Source: Mesorhizobium sp. dw_380 (GTDB lineage Bacteria; Pseudomonadota; Alphaproteobacteria; Rhizobiales; Rhizobiaceae). Taken from it: a DNA stretch of 64,000 nt. This document shows positions 50,401-59,556 of this stretch, piece by piece. The stretch is taken from the NCBI RefSeq assembly GCF_018588885.1, contig NZ_JAFFIW010000022.1, positions 37,438 to 101,437 on the forward strand, read 5' to 3'. The notes under the pieces were generated by a model that was given only the letters and a program-made list of their open reading frames with translations, did no database searches and was not told where the DNA came from. Positions within the stretch are counted from its first letter, which is position 1, and the number at the start of each line of letters is the position of its first letter. The position numbers and the translations under genes are program-made.

Positions 50401-51846
50401 ATGCCTCTCAGCATTGGAATCGATATCGGCGGCACCAATCTGCGTGCCGCCCGCGTCTCCGAGACCGGTGAAATCCTCCAGCGCGTTTCCGAAAAAAGCG
50501 CGCCCGACCCGGAGCTGGTGCTCGGCCGCATCGCCGACATGGTGCGCTTTCTCGACACATCGGACGTGAAGGCCATCGGCGTCGGCGTCCCCGGCCGTGT
50601 CGATGCACGGCGTGGTGCGGTGCTGTCGGGCGGCTATGTCAACCTCGCCTCGGTTGCGCTAGCGCAGCGCCTGGAGGACATGACGGGCAAACCCGTTGTC
50701 ATCGACAATGACTGCAACATGGCGCTGGCGGCCGAGATGGCGCTCGGCGCCGGGCGCGGCCATGGCAACATCGTCATGTTCACCATCGGCACAGGCATTG
50801 GCGGCGCCGTCGCTCAAGATCGGCAGATCACGCGCGGCTCGGCAACGGCGGGTCAGCTCGGCCACATCACCGTCGACGTCAACGGCGACGTCTGCGCCTG
50901 CGGCCGGCGCGGCTGCGTCGAAACCACCAGTTCGGGCACGGCGTTCGGCCGTCACATTGCGGAGGCCGGTCTCGGCGCGGACATTTCGGTCGATCAGCTC
51001 TTTGCCCGCGATGCGGCAGGCGACATCCAGGCGCGCGCCATACTCGACGCCTGGGCTATGCCGCTGCGTGCCGCCATCGACACCGCCGTTGCAGTGCTTG
51101 ATCCCGATCTGGTGTTGCTTGGCGGCGGCCTTGGCCTGGCGGCACACACGGCACTTGGCCGCGCGCCGGCGCTGGCGCCCTGGTACCAATGCCAGGTCGA
51201 ACCCGCGCAGCTCGGCGACGACGCCGGCGTGATCGGCGCTGGCCTCCAGGCGCTGGCGGCGGTGCCGCACGCGGTTCCGGCTTCGCCCTTGGCCCGGCTA
51301 GGCCACGCCAGGCGCGCCGTGCTTGTCAACGGCATTCCCGCCAGCGGCAAGAGCACCGTCTCGCGCGGCATCGCCGACCGCATGGGATGGCCGTTGCTTA
51401 CGCTCGACACGATCAAGAATCCCTTCCTCGAAGCGCTCGGCGGCGGCGACCGCGCATTCAACCGCACACTCGGCCGCGCCAGCTATCAGGCGATCTGGTC
51501 GGTCGTTGGCGAAGCGCCGGCGGGCAGCACCTTTGTCGTCGATGCCTGGTTCGGCTTCCAGCCGCGCCAAGTTCTCGAGGACCATCTGCAAAAAGCTGGC
51601 GTCGGACAGACCGTCGAAATCTGGTGCCACGCGCCCGGCGAAATCCTTGCCGAGCGCTATGGCGCCCGGCTCGACCAGCGCCCCGCCGGCCATCCAGGCG
51701 CCGCCTATATCCCCGAACTCATCGAGCTCGCCAAGCGCGCCGAACCGCTGCGGCGCGGTCCGCTCTTCGACGTCGACACGACGAAGCCAATCGATTTCGA
51801 TGCCGTCACGACTTGGCTGAAAGCGATGATGGGCGGCGGCGAATAG
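50401..51846 (+). CDS. ROK-family sugar kinase fused to a P-loop kinase domain
   Basis: This 481-aa fusion has a complete ROK kinase at residues 1-300: DIGGTNLRAARV, the catalytic-region IDNDCNMALAAEM, GTGIGGAV and the zinc motif GHITVDVNG...CACGRRGCVE. A P-loop kinase follows at about 305-481 with Walker A GIPASGKS at 311-318 and downstream TLDTIKNPFLEAL, like AAA_33 or gluconokinase-type kinases. The frame is continuous. It lies 83 nt after the aldolase gene. Two kinase domains beside a bisphosphate-type aldolase suggest two successive phosphorylations of one sugar; this is inference. Confidence 0.9.
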   Translation: MPLSIGIDIGGTNLRAARVSETGEILQRVSEKSAPDPELVLGRIADMVRFLDTSDVKAIGVGVPGRVDARRGAVLSGGYVNLASVALAQRLEDMTGKPVVIDNDCNMALAAEMALGAGRGHGNIVMFTIGTGIGGAVAQDRQITRGSATAGQLGHITVDVNGDVCACGRRGCVETTSSGTAFGRHIAEAGLGADISVDQLFARDAAGDIQARAILDAWAMPLRAAIDTAVAVLDPDLVLLGGGLGLAAHTALGRAPALAPWYQCQVEPAQLGDDAGVIGAGLQALAAVPHAVPASPLARLGHARRAVLVNGIPASGKSTVSRGIADRMGWPLLTLDTIKNPFLEALGGGDRAFNRTLGRASYQAIWSVVGEAPAGSTFVVDAWFGFQPRQVLEDHLQKAGVGQTVEIWCHAPGEILAERYGARLDQRPAGHPGAAYIPELIELAKRAEPLRRGPLFDVDTTKPIDFDAVTTWLKAMMGGGE

Positions 51847-51852
51847 GCGGCT

Positions 51853-52527
51853 TCACGCCGGTGGCCGCAGTGCCGTGCGTGCTATCTGCCACGCCGATTC
51901 GACATGGCGCCGCGCCGCGGCTTCCGCCTCTTCCGGCTTGCGCGCGCGGATCGCATCCATGATCTCCGTCATTTCGGCGATCGCCGGCTCGCGCCGGTTG
52001 GCCGAAGCGATGGTCATCGAGCGAAGCTGGTTGATGCGGACATTCAGTCCGCTGACGATTTCCCAGGCAACCCGCTTGTCGGCAGCCTCGAACAAGGCTT
52101 CGTAGAATTTCGTCGTTGCCCGCATCACGGCCGGCGGCATCCCCGATGCCCACGCCTCGAACAGATCGGCGAGCGCGCGCTCCAGCTCCGCCAACTGTTC
52201 ACCGGTCGCCGAGAGGGCGCAGGCGCGTGCCGCGATGCCTTCGAGCAGCGCCCTCAACTCATAGATTTCATCGGTGCGGCCGAGGTCCGGCCTGGCCACC
52301 GCCGGCCCATGCCCGGGTATCATCTGCACGAGGCCCTCGGCCTCCAATTGCCGCAGAACCTCGCGCACGACGGAACGGCTGACGCCGAGCTGGTCGCAAA
52401 GCGGCCGTTCGACCAGCCTTTCGCCGGGCTGGAAATGGAAATCCATGATTGCTTCGCGCATGCGCTCCAGCGCCAGCGTCCTCAAGGTCTTGGCGCTGCG
52501 GTCGATGCGAAGCGTGTCGTCTGGCAT
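51853..52527 (-). CDS. FadR-subfamily GntR regulator (FCD domain)
   Basis: This 224-aa regulator has a winged helix (about 12-80: ALERMREAIMDFHFQPGERLVERPLCDQLGVSRSVVREVLRQLEAEGLV) and an FCD effector domain (about 90-215). It is divergent from the DUF1185/monooxygenase operon, which has a perfect palindrome (52598-52609) over its likely promoter. It stops 6 nt from the convergent kinase gene end. It is only distantly similar to the GntR regulator at 21279. Confidence 0.9.
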   Translation of the reverse strand: MPDDTLRIDRSAKTLRTLALERMREAIMDFHFQPGERLVERPLCDQLGVSRSVVREVLRQLEAEGLVQMIPGHGPAVARPDLGRTDEIYELRALLEGIAARACALSATGEQLAELERALADLFEAWASGMPPAVMRATTKFYEALFEAADKRVAWEIVSGLNVRINQLRSMTIASANRREPAIAEMTEIMDAIRARKPEEAEAAARRHVESAWQIARTALRPPA

Positions 52528-52570
52528 GTGTGGTCTCCTGCGCCGTCACGAAAACAGATTCGATGTCCGG

Positions 52571-52609
52571 TTGACAAGGTACTTGGCGGTCCATAGCATG
52601 GTATACCAT
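52571..52609 (+). promoter_or_regulatory. Promoter and overlapping GntR operator of the monooxygenase operon
   Basis: TTGACA (52571-52576), a 17-nt spacer and TAGCAT (52594-52599) form a good sigma-70-type promoter. The palindrome ATGGTATACCAT (52598-52609) overlaps the -10 end. A repressor bound there would block polymerase. The divergent GntR gene is the obvious candidate. The first gene starts at 52663. Confidence 0.68.
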
Positions 52610-52662
52610 AAGATGATACAGAGATCGCACGATCTCCATTGTCTCGGCGACTCGAGGATTCC

Positions 52663-53250
52663 ATGCAGCCTGCCATTCGCAAGATCGTGACCTATACGGA
52701 GAACACGCTGATCGAAGGCGGCAAGGCTGCTCCCCGGCCGCTGCGCCTGATCGGCGTCGCCGCGGTGCTGACAAACCCTTGGGCAGGACGCGGCTTCACC
52801 GAGGATCTGTCGCCTGAAATCCGCGCTTGCGCGCCAGTGCTCGGGGAAATCCTGACCCGCGAGATCATTGCCGTCGCCGGATCCGGCGAAGCAATCGAGG
52901 GCTATGGCAAGGCCGCCATTTGCGGCACGTCGGGCGAGATCGAGCACGCCTCAGCGCTGATCCACACGCTGCATTTCGGCAACCATTACCGCCGCGCCGT
53001 CGGCGCCAAGACCTACCTTGCCTTCACCAATCTGCGCGGCGGACCGAACACGCCGATCATGGTCCCGCTGATGGACAAGAACGACGAGGGGCGGCGCTCG
53101 CATTACCTGACCGTGCATTTCCAGATCGGCGATGCGCCGGCGCCGGACGAGCTGGTCGTGGCGCTTGGCGCTTCGATCGGCGGACGCCCGCATCACCGCA
53201 TCGGCGACCGCTATCAGGATCTCAAGGAGGTCGGCGACCTGCATGGCTGA
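52663..53250 (+). CDS. DUF1185 ('amino acid synthesis') family protein
   Basis: This 195-aa protein is of the PF06684-type family, named for amino acid synthesis although the role is unproven. It starts MQPAIRKIVTYTENTLIEGGK and has the conserved VAAVLTNPWAGRGFTEDLSPEI, YGKAAICGTSGEIEHASALIH, GNHYRRAVGAKTY and ASIGGRPHHRIGDR blocks. The glycine- and histidine-rich conserved blocks suggest an enzyme. The last 8 nt overlap the next gene, so it is translated together with the hydrolase-flavin reductase fusion. Confidence 0.85.
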   Translation: MQPAIRKIVTYTENTLIEGGKAAPRPLRLIGVAAVLTNPWAGRGFTEDLSPEIRACAPVLGEILTREIIAVAGSGEAIEGYGKAAICGTSGEIEHASALIHTLHFGNHYRRAVGAKTYLAFTNLRGGPNTPIMVPLMDKNDEGRRSHYLTVHFQIGDAPAPDELVVALGASIGGRPHHRIGDRYQDLKEVGDLHG

Positions 53251-55051
53251 CGCTCTCACATCGGCATGGGCTCAACAGGGCACGGCGCCCGACGGCACCA
53301 GCTTCATTCGCGCCGGTGCGGGCGCACCGGTGCTGTTCATCCACGGCGTCGGCATGAACGCCGCGATCTGGCAACCGCAGATCGAGCGCATGGCTCGTCG
53401 CTTTGAGGTGATTGCCATCGACATGCTCGGTCATGGCCGGTCGCCGCTGCCTCCGCCGCATCCGGAACTCGCCGATTATGCCGACCAGTCCATTCGCCTG
53501 CTCGATCATCTGGGCCTCGACAAGGCATTTGTCGTCGGTCACTCGATGGGCGCGCTCATTGCCCAGGAATTGGCCCTGCGCGCGCCAGGGCGCGTGCGCC
53601 GCATTGTCTCGCTCAACGCCGTATTCCGCCGCCCGCCGCAACTGGCTGCAGCGGTTCGCGAACGCGCGGCCGCTCTCACCGGCCGTGGCGACGCTGCCGG
53701 GGCAACGCAGACCATCGCGCGCTGGTTCGGAGATCCGGTGCCGGCCGAACTCAAGGCGGCGGCCGAAACGACGGCATCCGCATTGGCAAGGGTCGATCCC
53801 GAAGGTTACGCTCGCACGTACCGGCTGTTTGCCCGTGCCGACGCCGAGCATGCCGAGCGCCTGCAGACGCTTGCCGTCCCGGCCCTGTTCATGACCGGCT
53901 CCGAAGACAGGAATTCTTCGCCGGCAATGTCTGCGGCGATGGCGCGCCTGGCTCCGTATGGCCGCTGCACGGTATTGCCCGGTGAAAGGCACATGATGGC
54001 CGTGGCGGCGCCTGATCTGACAACGCGCCATATCGTCGACTTCCTCGGAGAGGACGAAGCGGTCGAGCAAAGCAGCGCTGCGGAAACGGACACCGGTTTC
54101 GATAGTGGTGAGTTTCGCCGCGCGCTGGGTTCGTTCCTCACCGGTGTCACCATCGTCACCACGATCGGCCCGGAAGGCGAGCCGCGCGGCTTCACCGCCA
54201 ACTCCTTCACCTCCGTCTCGCTCGATCCGCCGCTGGTGCTGGTCTGCATCGCCCACAAGGCATCAGGCCATCCGGTGTTCGCGACGGCCAAGAGCTTTGC
54301 CATCAACGTGCTCAACGAGGACCAGAAGGCGGCCTCCGGCGTCTTCGCCTCCAAGGCGATTGATAAGTTCGCCTCGGCCGCCTGGCACCCGGGCCGGACC
54401 GGCAGTCCTGTGCTAGACGGCTCGGTCGCGGCATTTGACTGCGACATGGAGCGGCTGGTGGAGGCCGGCGACCATTCGATCCTCATCGGCCGCGTCCGCG
54501 ATTTCGGCCATAATTCCTCGCAGCCCCTCGGCTATTGCCGCGGCGCCTATATCACGCCCGGCCTCAGTCAGGAGGCGCTCGCCGCCACGCAGCCCGGCAC
54601 CGATGTCGGCGCCATCCTGGAAAATAGTGGCAGGGTCCTGTTCCTGGAAACGGCGGACGGCTTTTATGAGCTGCCGCGCGGCCGGGGACTGGGTTCGGCA
54701 AGCGACGGCAAGAGCCTCAAAGGGCTTCTCGCCGCCAAATCCATCGAAGCCCAGCTCGGTTTCCTCTTCGCCGTATGGGACGATGCCGCCAATGCCTCGC
54801 CCACGCATGTCTATTATCGCGGCAGCTTCGATGTGCCCGCTTCCAGCGATCGCGGCATCCGCCTCATCGACATCGACGCCATCGAAGAGCTGAAGATCGC
54901 CGATCCGGCGGTTCGTACCATGCTTACCCGCTATGTCAGGGAATGCAGGGAAGACGCATTCGGCGTCTATGTCGGCAACGATGTCGAAGGCGAGGTCCGG
55001 CCGCTCGCCAGGACCGGCGTGGCCGCCCTCAATACAGGTGACCAGGGATGA
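53243..55051 (+). CDS. Alpha/beta hydrolase-flavin reductase fusion with C-terminal extra domain
   Basis: This 602-aa protein has an alpha/beta hydrolase (about 1-275; FIHGVGMN oxyanion region, nucleophile Ser101 in GHSMGA, late His in GERHMM). A flavin reductase-like FMN-binding domain follows (about 290-445; FRRALGSFLTGVTIVTT, GFTANSFTSVSLDPPLVLVC, SFAINVL). A third part of about 150 residues (450-602) weakly recalls Nudix folds but lacks a clear Nudix box. Flavin reductase and the monooxygenase encoded next form a two-component pair. It overlaps both neighbours (8 and 4 nt). Confidence 0.87.
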   Translation: MADALTSAWAQQGTAPDGTSFIRAGAGAPVLFIHGVGMNAAIWQPQIERMARRFEVIAIDMLGHGRSPLPPPHPELADYADQSIRLLDHLGLDKAFVVGHSMGALIAQELALRAPGRVRRIVSLNAVFRRPPQLAAAVRERAAALTGRGDAAGATQTIARWFGDPVPAELKAAAETTASALARVDPEGYARTYRLFARADAEHAERLQTLAVPALFMTGSEDRNSSPAMSAAMARLAPYGRCTVLPGERHMMAVAAPDLTTRHIVDFLGEDEAVEQSSAAETDTGFDSGEFRRALGSFLTGVTIVTTIGPEGEPRGFTANSFTSVSLDPPLVLVCIAHKASGHPVFATAKSFAINVLNEDQKAASGVFASKAIDKFASAAWHPGRTGSPVLDGSVAAFDCDMERLVEAGDHSILIGRVRDFGHNSSQPLGYCRGAYITPGLSQEALAATQPGTDVGAILENSGRVLFLETADGFYELPRGRGLGSASDGKSLKGLLAAKSIEAQLGFLFAVWDDAANASPTHVYYRGSFDVPASSDRGIRLIDIDAIEELKIADPAVRTMLTRYVRECREDAFGVYVGNDVEGEVRPLARTGVAALNTGDQG

Positions 55052-56085
55052 AATTCTCGCTTTTCGTGCATATGGAACGGTCGGACCTGGCCAAGCCGCA
55101 TTCCGAGCTTGTGAGCGAGCTTGAAGAATTGGTCCTGATGGCCGAACGGGCAGGTTTCGAGACCGCCTGGATCGGCGAGCATCACGGCATGGAATTCACC
55201 ATCTCGCCCAATCCCTTCATCAACATCGCCTATCTGGCGGCCAAGACCAGCCGCATTCGCCTCGGCACCGGGACCGTGATTGCGCCCTTCTGGCACCCGA
55301 TCAAGCTTGCCGGCGAAGCGGCGATGGCCGACGTCATCAGCGGCGGCCGGGTCGACATCGGCATTGCGCGGGGCGCCTACAGCTACGAATACCAGCGCGT
55401 CTTTCCAGGCCTCGACGCCTGGGGCGCCGGCCAGCGCATGCGCGAGATCATCCCGGCGATCCGCGGCCTGTGGGATGGTGATTTCGAACTGTCCGGTGAG
55501 TTCTGGTCGTTCCCGCCGACCACCTCCTCGCCGAAGCCTGTGCAAAAACCCTACCCTCCGATCTGGGTGGCCGCGCGCGATCCGAACTCGCACGACTTTG
55601 CCGTCGCCAATGGCTGCAAAGTCCAAGTGACGCCGCTGGCTTCCGGCGACGAGGAGGTGACGAACCTGATGCAGCGCTTCAACACCGCATGCGATGCCCA
55701 TCCCGACATCGCACGGCCGGAAATCATGCTCTTGATGCACACCTTCGTCGCGGAGGACGCGGCCGATGCCGATCGTCTCGCCCGGGATCTGTCGACCTTC
55801 TACTGCCAGTTCGGAGCCTGGTTCCAGAACAAAAAGCCGGTGCATCAAGGCATATTGGAGCCGCTGACGGCGGACGAGATCGCGGCCATGCCGCAATACG
55901 CGCCCGACAAGATCAGGCAGAACCTCGTGATCGGGGAGGCCGACGAGGTCATCGCCCGGCTGAAAGCCTATGAGGCGCTCGGCTACGACCAGTATTCGAT
56001 CTGGATCGACAGCGGGCTTCCGCATGAGCGCAAGACAAGATCGCTGCAACTGTTCATCGACCGGGTGATGCCGGCCTTCCTCTGA
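55048..56085 (+). CDS. LLM-class flavin-dependent monooxygenase
   Basis: This 345-aa TIM-barrel flavoprotein is of the bacterial luciferase-like family. It has MKFSLFVHMERSD, the AGFETAWIGEHHG motif near residues 35-47, IRLGTGTVIAPFWHPIKLAGE and GRVDIGIARGAYSYEY. It uses reduced FMN, probably from the fused flavin reductase encoded just before. It likely oxygenates an N-heterocycle, amine or ketone. The start overlaps the fusion gene by 4 nt; the aldehyde dehydrogenase gene begins 10 nt downstream. Confidence 0.92.
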   Translation: MKFSLFVHMERSDLAKPHSELVSELEELVLMAERAGFETAWIGEHHGMEFTISPNPFINIAYLAAKTSRIRLGTGTVIAPFWHPIKLAGEAAMADVISGGRVDIGIARGAYSYEYQRVFPGLDAWGAGQRMREIIPAIRGLWDGDFELSGEFWSFPPTTSSPKPVQKPYPPIWVAARDPNSHDFAVANGCKVQVTPLASGDEEVTNLMQRFNTACDAHPDIARPEIMLLMHTFVAEDAADADRLARDLSTFYCQFGAWFQNKKPVHQGILEPLTADEIAAMPQYAPDKIRQNLVIGEADEVIARLKAYEALGYDQYSIWIDSGLPHERKTRSLQLFIDRVMPAFL

Positions 56086-56095
56086 TTGCGCGCCC

Positions 56096-57565
56096 ATGAC
56101 CAACGCCCCCTTCAGGAACTTCATCGACGGTCGCTTCGACGAGCCGTCCGCCACCTTCGACAGTGTCGACCCCTCGACCGGGGCAGCCTGGGCGAAGATG
56201 CCGGCGGCGAGCGAAGCCGATGTCGACCGCGCCGTCGAGGCGGCGCACAGCGCGCTGCGCTCGGGCCCGTGGCGAACGATGACGGCGACCGCGCGTGGCA
56301 AACTGCTGGTCAAACTGGGCGACCTCGTTGCGGCCAATGCCGGGCGGCTTGCCGAACTCGAGACACGTGACACCGGCAAGATCATTCGCGAGACCCGCGC
56401 CCAGATCGCCTATGTCGGCGACTACTACCGCTACTATGGCGGGCTCGCCGACAAGCACGAAGGCGCGCATGTACCGATCGACAAGCCGGATCTCGACGTC
56501 ACCATCCGCCGCGAGCCGATCGGCGTCGTTGCCGCGGTTGTGCCGTGGAACTCGCAGCTCTTCCTCTCGGCGGTCAAGCTCGGCCCGGCGCTCGCCGCCG
56601 GCTGCACCGTCGTGCTCAAGGCTTCCGAGGACGGCCCGGCGCCGTTGCTCGCCTTTGCCGAACTCATCCAGGAAGCCGGCTTTCCTCAGGGCGTCGTCAA
56701 CATCCTCGCCGGCTTCGGCAAAGAATGTGGGCAACCCCTGACCAGCCATAAGCTGGTCTCGCGCGTTGCCTTCACCGGCGGGCCGTCGACGGCGCGCGCC
56801 ATCGTCAAAAACACGGCTGAGAACCTCGCCTACACGACGCTGGAACTCGGCGGCAAAAGCCCGGTCGTCGTCTTCGCCGACGCCGACCTCGACAGCGCCG
56901 CCAACGCGGTCGTGGCCGGCATTTTCGCGGCGACCGGCCAGAGCTGCGTCGCCGGATCGCGGCTGCTGATCGAACATTCCGTAAAAGGCGAATTCCTCGC
57001 CCGGCTGAAGCGCAAGGCCGAGGCGATCCGCATCGGCGATCCGCAGGATCCGGCCACCGAAATGGGTCCGCTCGCCACGCTGCGCCAGCGCGACTGGATC
57101 GAGAAGGTCGTCGCCGAGAGCCTTGCAGCGGGCGGCATGCTGGTTACCGGCGGCGCACGCCCGGACGGCCCCGGCTTCTACTATACGCCGACCATCATCG
57201 ATGCCGGCAGGGCCGACCTGCCCTGCGTGCGAGAGGAATTGTTCGGTCCGGTGCTCAGCGTGCTTGCCTTCGACAGCGAGGCACAGGCGCTGGCGCTCGC
57301 CAACGACACGCCCTTCGGCCTCGCTTGCGGCGTCTTCACCAGCAATCTCGGCAAGGCGCACCGCATGGCACGCGACATCCATGCCGGCGTCGTCTGGGTC
57401 AACACCTATCGCGCCGTGTCGCCGCTCGTTCCGTTCGGCGGCTACGGCCTGTCGGGACTCGGCCGCGAAGGCGGACTCGACGCCATCAGAGATTACACGC
57501 GCTCGAAATCGGTCTGGATCAAGACCTCGGACGAGCCGATCCCCGATCCCTTCGTCATGCGCTGA
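56096..57565 (+). CDS. Aldehyde dehydrogenase (NAD(P)-dependent)
   Basis: This 489-aa member of the ALDH superfamily has the oxyanion Asn in VPWNSQ, the general base Glu in LELGGKSP and the nucleophile Cys in GQSCVAGSR, plus EELFGPVLSV and PFGGYGLSGLGREGG. It is probably active. In this operon it may oxidise the aldehyde released after monooxygenation and hydrolysis. The length is standard and the gene is closely spaced with its neighbours. Confidence 0.95.
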   Translation: MTNAPFRNFIDGRFDEPSATFDSVDPSTGAAWAKMPAASEADVDRAVEAAHSALRSGPWRTMTATARGKLLVKLGDLVAANAGRLAELETRDTGKIIRETRAQIAYVGDYYRYYGGLADKHEGAHVPIDKPDLDVTIRREPIGVVAAVVPWNSQLFLSAVKLGPALAAGCTVVLKASEDGPAPLLAFAELIQEAGFPQGVVNILAGFGKECGQPLTSHKLVSRVAFTGGPSTARAIVKNTAENLAYTTLELGGKSPVVVFADADLDSAANAVVAGIFAATGQSCVAGSRLLIEHSVKGEFLARLKRKAEAIRIGDPQDPATEMGPLATLRQRDWIEKVVAESLAAGGMLVTGGARPDGPGFYYTPTIIDAGRADLPCVREELFGPVLSVLAFDSEAQALALANDTPFGLACGVFTSNLGKAHRMARDIHAGVVWVNTYRAVSPLVPFGGYGLSGLGREGGLDAIRDYTRSKSVWIKTSDEPIPDPFVMR

Positions 57566-57624
57566 GGAGCGTGGGGCGCGGGTGCACTGAGAAAAACAAG
57601 AACAGACCAACAGAGGAGAATGAC

Positions 57625-58629
57625 ATGAAACTGATCCTGACCGGCCTGCTGGCCGGGCTGCTCACGGCAACCGCCGCCAAGGCCGATGAAATGGTCTTCA
57701 CCAGCTGGGGCGGCACCACGCAGGAAGCGCAGACCAAATCCTGGGCGGCTCCCTTCGAGGCAAGCTCCGGCATCAAGGTCCTGCAGGACGGGCCGACCGA
57801 CTATGGCAAGCTCAAGGCCATGGTCGACGCCGGTAACGTCACCTGGGATGTCGTCGACGTGGAAATGGACTTCGCCATCAAGGCAGCCAAGGACGGGTTG
57901 CTGCAACCGATCGACTATGCGGTCGTGCCCAAGGCAGATCTCGACCCGCGCTTCAGCAATGAGCATGCCGTCGGCAGCTTCTATTATTCCTTCGTGCTCG
58001 CCTGGAACAAGGGCGCCGTCTCGGGCGAACCGACGAGCTGGGCCGACATGTTCGATGTCAAGAAATTCCCGGGCAAGCGGACGTTCTACAAATGGTCGGC
58101 GCCGGGCGTCATCGAGATCGCCCTGCTGGCCGACGGCGTGCCGGCGGACAAGCTCTATCCGCTCGATCTCGACCGTGCCTTCAAGAAACTCGATACCATC
58201 AAGTCCGATATCGTCTGGTGGAGCGGCGGTGCTGAATCGCAGCAGCTGATTGCCTCCGGCGAGGCCGCCTTCGGCCAGCTGTGGAACGGGCGCGTCTTCG
58301 CGCTCCAGCAGGATGGCACCGATGTCGGCGTCTCCTGGAACCAGAACCTCACCGCCGCCGACGTGCTTATCGTGCCTAAGGGCGCCAAGAACAAGGACAG
58401 CGCGATGAAGTTCCTCGCTGCCGCCAGCAGCCCGGCCGGTCAGGCGAAGTTCGCCGAAGCAAGCGGCTATGCGCCTGTCAACACCAAGGCCAAGGCCGAG
58501 ATGCCCGCCGATGCCGTCAAGGCCCTGCCCGATGCCCATGTCGAGGGCCAGATCAACCTCGACATGAACTACTGGGCCGAGCATCGCGATGAGATCGCCA
58601 CGCGCTGGTATGCCTGGCAGACCAAATAG
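57625..58629 (+). CDS. PotD-like ABC transporter substrate-binding protein
   Basis: This 334-aa periplasmic binding protein of the spermidine/putrescine type (family 1/8) has a signal peptide (LILTGLLAGLLTATAAKA-DE). The mature start MVFTSWGGTTQEAQTKSW and WDVVDVEMDFAIKA are typical. GAGGAG precedes the ATG. It follows the aldehyde dehydrogenase by about 60 nt and probably brings the amine or heterocycle substrate of the upstream enzymes. Confidence 0.92.
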   Translation: MKLILTGLLAGLLTATAAKADEMVFTSWGGTTQEAQTKSWAAPFEASSGIKVLQDGPTDYGKLKAMVDAGNVTWDVVDVEMDFAIKAAKDGLLQPIDYAVVPKADLDPRFSNEHAVGSFYYSFVLAWNKGAVSGEPTSWADMFDVKKFPGKRTFYKWSAPGVIEIALLADGVPADKLYPLDLDRAFKKLDTIKSDIVWWSGGAESQQLIASGEAAFGQLWNGRVFALQQDGTDVGVSWNQNLTAADVLIVPKGAKNKDSAMKFLAAASSPAGQAKFAEASGYAPVNTKAKAEMPADAVKALPDAHVEGQINLDMNYWAEHRDEIATRWYAWQTK

Positions 58630-58693
58630 CGCAGCCATCACAAACCGGCGAGGCGTGAAAGCCGCGTCTCGTCCGGGCAACAGGAACCGCTCC

Positions 58694-59554
58694 ATGCCGG
58701 GAAATTCCCTCAGCCGCTCTTCCGTTGCCGGCCTGCCCGCCGGCACCGGCGGCGCGTTGCCCGCCCTGATGCTTGTCGGCCTGTTCTTCATCGTGCCGGT
58801 GGTGGCCTTGTTGTTGCGCAGCGTCACCGATCCAGAGCCGGGCCTGCAGAATTACGCCGCCTTGTTCGGCAGCGGCACCTACGTGCGGGTGTTCCTCAAC
58901 ACCTTCCTGGTCGCATCGGTCGTCACCGCGGTCACCATCGTGGGGGCTTTTCCCGTCGCCTGGATGCTGGCGATCATGCCGCCAGCCATGGGCTCGATCG
59001 TCTTCGGCATCATCATCCTGTCGATGTGGACGAACCTTCTCACCCGCACTTATGCGTGGATGGTGCTGCTGCAGCGCACCGGAGTGATCAACCGGGCTCT
59101 GATAGGGCTTGGCATTATCCAGGAACCGCTGCCGCTCATCAACAATCTGGCCGGCGTGACCATCGGCATGGTCTACATCATGCTGCCCTTCATGATCCTG
59201 CCGCTGGTCGGCACGCTGCGGGCGATCGACCCGATGACGCTGCGTGCGGCGGCCCTTTGCGGCGCCAGCCAATTCGAGGCCTTCCGCCGCATCCTGCTGC
59301 CGCTGTCGCTTCCCGGCATCGCAGCTGGCGGACTGATGGTCTTCGTCATGTCGCTTGGCTATTTCGTGACGCCTGCACTGCTCGGCGGCACATCCAACAT
59401 GATGCTGGCCGAAATGATCGCCCAGACGGTGCAGTCGCTGCTCAACTGGGGGCTCGGCAGCGCCGCCGCTTTCGTGCTGCTTGCCGTCACCATGGCGCTC
59501 TACGCGATCCAGCTGCGGCTGGTCGGCGCCAGGCGCGCCGGCGGAGGGCTTTGA
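58694..59554 (+). CDS. PotB-like ABC transporter permease
   Basis: This 286-aa permease has six predicted helices and the EAA-type loop LRAAALCGASQFEAFRRILLPLSLPG. WTNLLTRTYAWMVLLQRTGVIN is the usual PotB block. The start at MPGNSLS was chosen on length; upstream in-frame ATGs overlap the preceding spacer. It follows the binding-protein gene by 64 nt, without a clear terminator hairpin. Confidence 0.92.
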   Translation: MPGNSLSRSSVAGLPAGTGGALPALMLVGLFFIVPVVALLLRSVTDPEPGLQNYAALFGSGTYVRVFLNTFLVASVVTAVTIVGAFPVAWMLAIMPPAMGSIVFGIIILSMWTNLLTRTYAWMVLLQRTGVINRALIGLGIIQEPLPLINNLAGVTIGMVYIMLPFMILPLVGTLRAIDPMTLRAAALCGASQFEAFRRILLPLSLPGIAAGGLMVFVMSLGYFVTPALLGGTSNMMLAEMIAQTVQSLLNWGLGSAAAFVLLAVTMALYAIQLRLVGARRAGGGL

Positions 59555-59556
59555 GG

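Noticed and set aside
56054..57610. Long minus-strand open frame opposite the aldehyde dehydrogenase
   Set aside because: The plus-strand gene has all ALDH motifs; the antisense translation has no recognisable domain.
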